The notes under the pieces are model-generated. The model was not told where the DNA came from. It ran no database searches and saw only the letters and a list, made by a program, of their open reading frames with translations. This document shows, in pieces, positions 1 through 9,811 of a stretch of DNA of 64,000 nucleotides; the first letter of the stretch is position 1, and every line of letters starts with the position of its first letter. Source of the stretch: Cotesia glomerata (lineage: Eukaryota; Arthropoda; Insecta; Hymenoptera; Braconidae); the NCBI RefSeq assembly GCF_020080835.1, contig NW_025403884.1, positions 1 to 64,000 on the forward strand. The letters are read 5' to 3'. A program made the position numbers and the translations under genes.

Positions 1-3000
1 TGTCAGTGATAACACGATTTAATTTAGATCTGTCAGACGAGCAGCTACCAGCGCGAACACCACGTCGGCGGCCAAGATTTGATTTCGTTTGATCCCAATC
101 TCTCAGTGCAAAGCTTCCTCTCATTTGAACTCGACTTGAACCATTTATCGAGGGTCTTCTTATCGTTTTAACCGGAGTAGCTTTCTTTTCAAGGCTACGT
201 CGTTGGAATGATGTCGGTGATACGGTTATTTTTTCACGAGTGTTAGAAGTACTGGTGTTTGTTGGTGGTGAATAAGATGTCGTTGGAGAATTAACATTTC
301 TTATTTTAGAGACTTCTGAGCGACGTGAATTGCCAGGCCAACGACGTACTCTGTCATTTAGCAGCGGTTGCTGTTGCGATTGCTCTTGATTTATTGGATT
401 ATTCTCGTCAGTTGGACCATTTACGTCGCACCGTCTGTCTTCTGAGCGCGTACGACGTTTCGAATTAGGCGCTTCTGGCACGGAACAAATAGAATCGTCA
501 GCTTCGTCTAACGTAGAACTGTGTCTACGTTTATTATAACTTATTTCTTTAGTTCTTCGCGTTGAACCCGGTCTAAGCGGTATTTCACGACGTCGCTTTA
601 ATCTAGAAGAGTCCAATGAAGCTGGAGGTAACATCTTTTGATCGTCTGAGCTAGATGTTGATGTTGCTGGCATCAATTGAGGCGATTGTTGAGCTGAATT
701 TATTTCATTTTCAACTTTGTCGTCATTATTTACACTGGTGGATAAATCAGGTGGTTGTTTTTCGAGACTCGGACTAGGAATTGGATTGTCGAGCTGGTCT
801 TTTTTGCAGTCAGCTTCAGTAGAATTGATTTCTGCTATTGGCGTTGGGCTTGAAATTAAATCTGCTAAATTAGAGTTGACTGAGCGACTTAGTTTAGATC
901 CATTGCCGTTAAATGAATCCCAAGAGCCAAAAAATGCATTTCCTCTTGTCAACTGATAATCTTGACTGTCAGTATTTTCTACTTCATGCTTGTCAGATAT
1001 TTTTTCTTCTGTAACAGTAGTTTCAATTGAAGAATCATTAACAGTTGATTCACTTACACGATCGTTGATACTTTGAGTACTTTTTGATGCAACATCAGTA
1101 TTTTCTTCAACAGATTCATTTTCATCAACAGTATTTTCACCAGATGAAATCTGGCTATCATCACTACTTATGTCAGAAGAAGATATTTCAGCAACTTGAA
1201 TATTCTCCATAATTGTACTTTCTTTAACACTTGATTCACTTAATATAGTATCATTATTATCGTTATCATATCTACTATTGTCAACAAACGATTCACGATT
1301 ATTATCACTATTTTCTTGGAAACTATAATCGCTAGGTAAACTTTCATTGAGTCCAAATGAAGAAGATGAAGGACTTAGAGTTTGATTAAACTCTTCATTT
1401 GTAGAATTACTTTGTACGTTTAACGAACTTGCTATAGGATTTGGAGGTTCATTAACATTTGCCATCGGAGGGTGGGTTTTGTTGATGTCAATGTTGTTGA
1501 AATTCGGGTTACACGGATGAGGCGGTACAGGTGTTGGTATCATCTTTGGAGCTGAAGGTACAGGCTCTTTTTGGCGACGGTTCATCAGGACTTCACAGCG
1601 CGATGGTCCAGGAGGATCTATCATCAATGTAACGACACTTGTATTATCAGCTCGCAGACGTGTTGATGACCATCTTTCAAGAGCCCGATCAACTAAACTT
1701 TTGGAAGGATTTATCCACATCTGTGATTCTCCCTGCATTAAATAAATATTTATTATTATTTTTAAATTAAAAAATAAATAAGGAATTTAAAAAAAAAAAA
1801 AAAATTAATTAAATACCTGAAAAAGATTTCCGGTTTGTTGTGAAGCAATAAAATGTTTTTCATTGTGTCTTTCAGCAGCTTGAACGATTGCCACAGCGGC
1901 TTGAGGTGTCAGCATATTCCAAAGACCATCAGTGCCAAAGATAAGACACCTATATGATTTAACATCTACTTTAATAACTTTGACATCAGGCTCAGGAGAG
2001 ACAACAAAAGTATCTAATTCTGAATTGTAGCTCCATAAATCACCTGGAAAATTTTTATCACCAGTTAAATAAATTATTATTATTATTATTATAAAAATAA
2101 TTTATTACTTAAATATAATTACCTAGAGATCGCGCAACAGCTAAAAATGGAATTTCATCAATATGAGTAGATCTTCGTACGGGTCCTTTGTGACCAATTC
2201 TAGGCCTATTCCATACGACCCTCGGTACACCTGATTTACTGATGACTTTTCCACCAGACTCTTGAATTCTTGTCATCTCTGGTCCGCTCTCCGGTTTATG
2301 ATCTTTTGTAAGTGGTTTCGCTTTCCACTGAGGATCATCTTCGTTCTGATAGCCCAGGATTATTCCAGAATCTCCAACATGTCCTATATAAATTTTTCCT
2401 TTGCGTATAAAAGCTATACTGGCAGTTGTACCAGCTGTTGACGGTAATCCTGAGGCAGTTCTCGGCCACTTATCTGTCATAAAAAGAATAATTAACGTTA
2501 ATTGAAAGCTGCGACATGTTTTTTTTTTTTTTTTTTATTTTTTATTTTTATTTATTGATGTAATTAATGAAAAAATTTATTTTAAATTCATAAAATTTGC
2601 ATAATTTATCAGGATTTAATTACAATCAATCAATGTATATTTTGTATATAACAAATATAAATAATAAACAATAAATATTGATATTTTAGGTTAGTACAAC
2701 ACGTTACATAACCTAGATTGTAAAGTGAATATCAAAGTGGGGGAAATACGCGGGACAATGATGCACACACAATGGCACGAGATTACTTTTACAATGACAA
2801 ATATTCACATGGACGATCCGGACAAGAAACATTAAATAAATTTAAATAAATTAAAAGAGTAAAAAAAAAAAAATATATATATACAAACCTAATTCTCGCC
2901 ACATAGCATAATGTGTATTAACATATCCATCTCTAATAGCTCGTAGGACGTCCTCATCCTTGTCACTCCAAAAGTTTTTTTGTTTGACAATAATATCCAT

Positions 3001-3192
3001 CAAGTGATCTTTGGCAAATTTAGCAGCTTCGCCTCCTCCGTGGCCATCAAAAATACCAAAAAATGCGTACTCCAGGTCTTTATCATCAGAAGTTTGTTGG
3101 TATGCCACACTGAACATGTCCTCCATATATTTACGACCGCCCTGGTTACAGTGCCCGGTAACCCGGAGATTAACCTTGATGCTTAACGGCAT
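1..3192 (-). CDS. PPM1D: PPM1D-like PP2C protein phosphatase, partial (C-terminus beyond window)
   Basis: Exons, in transcript order: 3192-2889, 2473-2123, 2043-1817, and 1732 to the left edge, where the frame is still open. Phases join cleanly. The catalytic domain has the PP2C metal-binding motifs FDGHGG in exon 1, GTDGLWN in exon 3 and RADNTS at the start of exon 4. The segment around RRSTHIDEIPFLAVARSLG with a preceding RVVWNRPR is the basic insertion typical of PPM1D/Wip1, which separates it from other PP2Cs. Members are nuclear Ser/Thr phosphatases that switch off DNA-damage and stress-kinase signalling. After the catalytic domain comes a tail of at least 500 residues, rich in Ser, Asn and Asp, with basic patches (SKRRTR, RRRGVR) that could be nuclear signals. 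The start codon at 3190-3192 is in the first exon and gives MPLSIKVNLRVTGHCNQGG, as expected for the family. The tail is not alignable by eye. Confidence 0.9.
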
Positions 3193-3310
3193 TATGAATC
3201 ACCTCTCACACAGCACACTGATATTTGTTATTATTTTAAGTATATTAACACTCCGTACACGATACCGAGTGGTATCAATCACTAAAATATTATTGTATCT
3301 ATTATTATGA

Positions 3311-3344
<34 letters not shown>

Positions 3345-6260
3345 CAGTATCTACAATATAGATACGAAGCCAAGTCTAACGTTTAGAGTTTCTGTTTCTG
3401 ATGATGGCCTGGCCTGGGTTATGACCACGTATTTGTAACACAGAACACACAGACTGCAGCGGAAACCTCGCGTATTAACTTTACTGCCAATAAAATGGTG
3501 GTGGGGTCGCTGCTGCTGCTGCTGCTGCTGATGTTCCTTCTCTTGCTAATGATTCCTAAGAGCCATGACAGTGTATAGTTAGTATATGTACATAAATAAT
3601 TCAACTTACACATTTATAATGAATCCACCTTTATACTCACTACATTATACATTCTATTCCCCTCCATAAGCATGTCTGACTCTCCAACACTTATAAGTAC
3701 ACCATACATACATGTGTAAAGAAGAATTCGACTTGCGCGCAAGAGAGCCAAATGGGAAAACACGATGAGTAGGTACTGACTGGCGACTGTTGCTCTTTTT
3801 ACCCTCACAGCTGTCTCTGTCTATCTCGTACGTCGCCGTCAATCCTTTGATACAGCGGCGGAAACTTTTATATCCTCAGCCTATCACGTTGCTTGACTGA
3901 TTCCGCGGGCCTGTAGTAGTGAGTAAGTGGGATGGATAACGTAGAAGCTAATATAAAACCCCGATGGCCAGAACCTTCCGTTATATCTGTTGGTGTGTGT
4001 ATGTATTTATATATATAGTTAGTACGACCTCCCAGGCTCTTGCGTTTGGCTGTGTTGGTCGACCTACTCGTCTGCGCAATGGCCCGCACGCAGAGCGACG
4101 TTGTCATACTTACAATTAGCTTACTTGCCACTTGCCTTTCTTTATTCTTGTATTGGTTTGATTTTCTTTACTCCACTCGCGGTTCAATTCGAATTATTTT
4201 TCCGTTATCGCTCATTTTTTTATCACCAACAATCGTTAAATTTTTAATTCACTGATAACAAATTTTTTATTTTTTAAATTTAATTTTTAAGAATATTCAA
4301 TTTTTTTTTCTTAATTATTTATTTTTATAATTTACCTTGAAGAATATTACGTCTATCTAAAAGTCGTGGGTTCGCACCCGAGTTAGGGTTTAATTTTTTT
4401 TTCTTTCTATAAAATAAAATTTAAATTAAGTTTAAATTAATATAAATATTTTAATTAAAAAATAAAGTATTTAATTATTTATTTATTTATTTATAGACCT
4501 TCAAGATGTACAGTTTGATCGATGATGATCCAATGTCAATATATGGAACCTTTGAAGTTGAAATATTTGTTTATGAATATTTGAAAACAATTTTAATAGC
4601 TAATTACTTGCGCGAAAAAAAATCCATAAAAATCAGGACGTAGTTTCAAGTTGAACAAAAATAGGTCAGCATATGGAGGACATTAAAAGAGGATAAATAA
4701 AAAAATGATGGTGTTTAAGCGTGATATCTTTGTATATACGAAGCGCTGAATCATGAACATCAGGTATGTGCAGGAGATAATTTAAAAAAATAAAGCGTGT
4801 TTAGACTTGTGGTTTTTCCGGCGCGGGATTTCTTGGGTTTAACTTGAGAATTTCAACGAGCATTAACCGTCACTCTTCTTACGACTTGGCAACATCGCAG
4901 TCACCGTTCGAAATACTCTTGCGCGAGGGGAAGAGAAGAGGAAATATGACTTTCGCCGTGGGTCCAATATTACCGCCCATATACGACAGCCAGCTAAATT
5001 TTATATTTAAAAATATTACTGAAGAATATAAAAATTCATATAAAATATTTAATTATAAACTTTTTATAAAATTAATTTTTTTTTTTTCTTTTTTTTTTTT
5101 ATTTCAGATCTACGATCTTATTTTACATAACTGTTCTGTTGGATAAAAAATAAACAAAGGTCACTACAACTCAACTTACAATACATATGAGAGATTTAAA
5201 TACCAGCAGTCGCGCTAATGTAGGAATTGATAAAGATATATCCAACATATCCATGAAAGGTTGCGTCATCATTCAACAAGATGGCAGTTTTAAATTAAAC
5301 ATTAAATAATTTTTCGATTTTTAATGTTTTAATGTAAATCTAGGATTATCCAGCAAGACCTAAACGTAATTGATGTGTAACTATTTATTTTATTTATTTA
5401 TTTATTAATTTGATATGTAAGGGTATATAGAATCTCTACACATTGACATTGCGACTGAACTATTGACTTTTGGATTGTATTGCAGAATTACACACACTTA
5501 CATATCATGCAGCGTAAGTTTTCTGTGTTGAAAATTTACGATATGAAGAATGACTACCTTGCTTGTAAAAGTAACTGAACAACATGAAACAAGTATGTAC
5601 AGGATAAAACTTGTCGAGTTAAAAAGAATTCTTTGCTCTGACACATCAAATTTTTATTGCTTGTCTTTTTTAAATTTGTTTAGTATCTGTTCTATGTTCG
5701 TTGATAATATGCGCGCGCATTTATGTCAGATCTGGAGCGCAATAGTTTTTTTTTTATTTTATTTATTTTTTATGAATTTATCTTGGTTAGATGTGAAAAC
5801 TTACTTGAAAGCTGTTAATTAGATAATTTAATATTTTTAAAATATTTATTAATTTTTTAAGAAAAATAATCGAGAGTAATTGATATTGATGATGGATATT
5901 TATCTCAGAATGCAAGAGAATATGTTTCTCTGTTAATGAAATTTGAGATAGAATTTGTAATAATTGATCCAGCGCTTTTTTTGTGTTATGTAGTATTATT
6001 GTTATTATTATTATACGTTAGTCATTTGTTTCAACAATACCAACTGAGATACACAGTGGAAGTACTGCTGGTAAAGTAAATCCGTTCTAAAGCGCGCTCG
6101 CTTACTTTACCTTTGTTTATATTTTCAAAATAATTCATCTTGATAGAAAATAATTAAGTATAAGTAATTAAGGTTATAAATTAACAATACAATCATGTTT
6201 TGATTAATTGATATTGAACAATAATGATGTTCTTGTTATTTTCTTAGATTTTTGCGAAAA
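3193..6260. other. Intergenic region with PPM1D promoter side; no gene recognised
   Basis: The first kilobase upstream of PPM1D (about 3200-4130) is less AT-rich and holds an ATT microsatellite, a short CTG run near 3507 and likely promoter sequence. From about 4250 to 6240 the DNA is AT-rich with homopolymers. Open frames here are short, lack conserved motifs and have no convincing splice partners. A tRNA B-box-like stretch lies at 4369-4379. An acceptor-like TTCTTAG ends at 6247, just before the next start codon, so a non-coding first exon of the 6261 gene may lie within this interval. Confidence 0.6.
3314..3343. repeat. (ATT)n microsatellite
   Basis: About ten tandem ATT units, interrupted slightly at the ends, lie upstream of the PPM1D start. 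Confidence 0.9.
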
Positions 6261-7394
6261 ATGTCAGATTACTACGTTGTAAAATTTCAAGTAAATAAAG
6301 ATCCATGGGATGTAGCACCTAAACTGTGGCTAACTCGGAATAATGGCGACGATGATGATGAAAGTGACGATGATGATGATTATGATCAATGTTGGTGGCC
6401 TAATAATTATCAATGGTACAAAAAATCAAATCAAATCATTTTTAATGGCAGTACTAAAGGCTGGAAATTGTGTGACATTGTCGAAGTTGATAATTTTCAA
6501 TATGGTTAGAAAAATTCTTAAAATTTTTTTCCAACTAATTCTAAGATTGTTTCTTAACATAAAAATTTATATTTCTTAGGTAGTTTAGAAGAAGCTGAAG
6601 TTAGAGCTGATACATTAAACCGTCGAGATTTGGAAGATAGTAAGTTTAAAATTTATTTTTTATATTAACTGATTTTATGTTGATTTTATGCTGTATATTA
6701 CAGAACGGTTCAATGAGTTGAAGGAACAAGTCGCAATTATGGGGAATAAAAATAGGATTATAGATTGTAATTGTAATTGTAATTCCTATGTGATACCTAA
6801 AAAGCTCAATGAGATACTTAGTCATTCTGAGAAGATAAAAGCCATGCTTGTGAAAATTAAACAACAAGCTGACGCTAAAATAGTAAAACCGACTTTAGAA
6901 AAGCTTTTGCCGATTAAAAGCTACAAAGATTTAAAAACATTTGAAACAAAGTTTCTAGAAGAAGATTGGATATCTCCAGCACTGGTAACTAACTCTTCAA
7001 CGTTTGATAATATTTAAGATACTATTAATTGTTGATATAAAATTTCTCTCAATTTATTTTACAGAAAGAACTCATCGGAATTTTAACTGATGGCGAAAAA
7101 ATTCATGAAAGTGTCTTTAGAATCCTTGAAACTATTTTTTCTCGTGAGTTAGCAGCTCAGTGTACTTGGGACGGAAATAATGGACTGAAAATCAAAGATT
7201 TATTAGTAATTAAGAAAATAGAAGGTAGTATTATCATTATCACATTAAATTATAATTAGACTAGTATCCTTAATTAATGTAATAATTTTTTAGTAACTTT
7301 GAGAGGCATTGCTCCTGAGTATAATGGATTATTTCAACAAGATGTTATTACTTGGTTTGAAAAGAACAGAAACTCAACTCTGTTACCTGATTAA
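6261..7394 (+). CDS. DUF4806-like protein, 281 aa
   Basis: Exons 6261-6504, 6580-6639, 6704-6984, 7065-7224 and 7294-7394 join in phase to give 281 residues. The N-terminal 80 residues start MSDYYVVKFQ and include a WDVAPKLW stretch, a run of Asp (DDDDESDDDDD) and several Trp, resembling the N-terminal module seen in insect DUF4806 proteins. The C-terminal third has the pattern I associate with DUF4806: a LPIKSYKDLKTFETKF segment, then two short helices with FRILETIFSRELAAQCTWDG and a final FEKNRNSTLLPD. This domain has no known function and is often found in multigene families of insects, sometimes near transposons. The odd tripled NC in NCNCNCNSY, at about residues 122-130, lies between the two parts. 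Donor 1 is GTTAGA, a weak site. Its 3' end is 157 bp from the convergent serine-rich gene. Confidence 0.72.
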
Positions 7395-7551
7395 ATTAAT
7401 AGTTACATGCCAAATATTTTATACTTAAGTATTTTTATACTCAGATACTAATTTTATTACTATTAATAATTTTAAGAGACATTATAAGTTTGGTTACCAT
7501 CATTAAAAAGAATTTATATTCATAAATTCCATGGTTTGTTATTTTTATTTT

Positions 7552-9198
7552 CTAATAAGTACAAGTCTTGTTTAAAGATTCTGCTAAATCATAATGTTCT
7601 TTATATATTAAATACTGATCTTTTATCCATTGACGAATGTCCAATAATCGGTTTCTTAGTATTTCCATATTTATATCTTCGTCTTCGTTAACCTTGGAGT
7701 CTAAAAAAAAAAAAAAAAAAAAAAATAGATTAAGTTAATGATTAAATATTAAAACAAAAATTTATATGTTACCAGGTCGAACAAATCCAGAAATATGAGG
7801 AAATTCTAAAGGTTTCACAGTCTTGACATTATTAACTCTCGATGGGCAAATTAAATTCTTAGGCCACGTTAGAAGTCTCTGATGCTCTTCTTCCATCTTC
7901 TGAATATAATTAATCATCGCCGAGTTCAAGCGTTGCTGCTCTTGCTTAAAATGATAATGACTTTGTATAAGTTTTTTCTCTAAATTCTGACTACTGCTTG
8001 AAATATTTTTTGGATATTTTTTTTTCGGTGATGAGTATCCTTCATGATCACTAACAGTTTGTCTAACATCAGTCTTTTTTCTAGACTTTTTAACAATAAA
8101 TTTATGACTAAAACTCTTGATATACTCTGAACTAGAGTCATTGATTTCAGACTTTGAAATAATAAATTCATGATCACTCACTGATTGTCTTGAATCAGAA
8201 CTTTTTTTATTATTTTTAACACTTGACTTATGACTAGAAATTTTAGTTGATTCAGAAATATAATCATCACTTCCAGTCGTTGTTGGTACCGTAAATTTAT
8301 TATCACTAACGGTTTGAATTGTTTCAGAAATTTTCTGAGACTTTTCAAGACTAGAATTATGACTAGAACGTTTAGTATTACTACTTTTATACTTAGAACT
8401 ACTTGATTTTTCTTCAGTCTTTTTACTTTCATCATTACGAAAATTATTTTCGATTAATTCTAAACTTGACAATTTATTTTCATCTTTATCTTCAACAATT
8501 TCAGACAGCTTAACACTTTCTGAAGATAATTTCTTTTCAATTTCAACTTCACTCAGTATCTTTTCAGAAACTTTTCCAGATGCAATACTCTCCATGCTTT
8601 TATTACTACTAGAATTATTCAAACTACTAGGTTTTTTTTCTACACTTTCAGACACACTGGTACTCTTCTTGACTTTAATAGACCGAGATTCAGATGCATC
8701 TGAATCAATACTTTCAAAAGATTCAGAGTATTTATCAGTTAAAATTTCATCAGAATCATTTTTGCCAACATCTTCAGCACTAATCACTCCATCATCCAGA
8801 TTAAAATGACCATTGAAAGACTTATCAGTGACTTCCTGAATAGTTTCGCTGACATCTTCAATAATTTCACTTATCTCTTCTCTGCTTGATGAATCTTCAA
8901 CGTCTTTAGCATCACCCTCCTTGACTGATTTAACAGCATCCTCAGAGTTTTTATCACTGGATTGTCTAGATCTTGCTTTCGGCGTGTCATCAACAACTCT
9001 GACAGCAACATGTTCACTCTCATCCGAATTAGATTCAATATACTCCTCATAAGGATTCGGTAACTTAATATTTAATGTCGGGCGTAACACTTTACCTTCA
9101 TCGCTACTTTTTGAACTGTCACTAGAAATTTTTTTGTGCTTGTACTTTTTATCAATTTCTTTTAAGCGATTCAATGCAGCTTTTGCTTTTGACTCCAT
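7552..9198 (-). CDS. Serine-rich protein with C-terminal helical region, 524 aa, function unknown
   Basis: Two exons, 9198-7773 and 7700-7552, join in phase 1 to give 524 residues. I do not recognise the family. The N-terminus (MESKAKAALNRLKEIDKK) is a short charged helix. Residues about 25-400 are low-complexity, dominated by Ser, Lys, Glu and Asp, with many ESxE and KSS patterns, and are probably disordered and phosphorylatable. Residues about 400-450 form a predicted helix or coiled coil (QEQQRLNSAMINYIQKMEEE), followed by LICPSRVNN. The last 50 residues, in exon 2, are another amphipathic helix (ILRNRLLDIRQWIKDQYLIY). Helical ends flanking a disordered acidic middle suit a scaffold or a cytoskeletal or centrosomal protein, but that is a guess. 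The start at 9196-9198 is the first ATG after AT-rich DNA. Confidence 0.75.
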
Positions 9199-9571
9199 AT
9201 TTTTATTTCTGATTTTTTAATATTTTAATTAAAATTAAACATTTGTATATATTTATATCTCCATAGCAACCATCAGTGGTTCAATAAAAAACATCTGTAA
9301 CATAAATAAATATATGCCCTCATTTTCATCCAAGTTGTAAGATAGACAATTAAAAAAATTTTTAAATTAAAAAAAAATTTAGAAAACAAATAAATAAAAA
9401 GAATAAAAAATAATATAAAAAGTTTACCGCGTGAATAATTTTTAGTAATTATATCATTATGTCGGCAGCTGTCATATCAGTAAGTAATAAAATAGTTTCC
9501 ATTCCACAAGTGTTAGTAACCAAGTTGTCCGCTAGTGGAATATTGTCTCGACTTGCAGTGAATGTTTTAAG

Positions 9572-9590
9572 CGTGGTTGGCGTTGATTGG
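9572..9590 (-). promoter_or_regulatory. ERSE (endoplasmic reticulum stress response element)
   Basis: Read on the minus strand, the sequence is CCAAT, nine bases, CCACG, an exact match to the ERSE consensus bound by NF-Y with ATF6 or XBP1. It lies about 240 bp upstream of the calreticulin start codon. Calreticulin is a classical unfolded-protein-response target, so the position makes biological sense. Confidence 0.8.
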
Positions 9591-9604
9591 TTCCCGGAGA
9601 CGAA

Positions 9605-9623
9605 CCAATGGGCGTTCTCCATC
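9605..9623 (+). promoter_or_regulatory. ERSE-like element, second copy
   Basis: CCAAT followed by nine bases and CCATC, two mismatches from the CCACG half. It lies 15 bp from the exact ERSE and in the opposite orientation. Confidence 0.45.
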
Positions 9624-9736
9624 TGTCTACCCCGTCAGTCAGTACTTTACCAACCACAACTCGCCTCTTGGCATTATCCAGTAACAAGTCTCTACGTTAT
9701 AGTATACGTATTAGTTGTATGCTATTGAGCTGAAGA

Positions 9737-9744
9737 TATAAAAA
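9737..9744 (+). promoter_or_regulatory. TATA-like box of calreticulin
   Basis: TATAAAAA lies 68 bp before the ATG. It is 25-30 bp upstream of possible start sites in TCACTCG (9760-9766). Confidence 0.5.
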
Positions 9745-9811
9745 CACATCGTTCAGTCGTCACTCGTTCTTGTACCTCATAAGGCGATAATTTATAAGAA
9801 TTACACGTAAA

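Larger units (their letters stand above)
9199..9811 (+). promoter_or_regulatory. Calreticulin promoter and 5' UTR region
   Basis: The 600 bp between the divergent serine-rich gene and calreticulin become markedly more GC-rich after about 9460. They contain an exact ERSE on the minus strand (9572-9590), a near-ERSE (9605-9623), a TATA-like box (9737-9744) and initiator-like TCAGT and TCACT sequences at 9753-9764. The ORF running through 9459-9728 has no family features and is treated as chance. Confidence 0.7.

Noticed and set aside
4844..5146. 100-codon ORF between PPM1D and the DUF4806 gene
   Set aside because: The C-terminal part is AT-rich random translation and the rest has no splice partner or family features.
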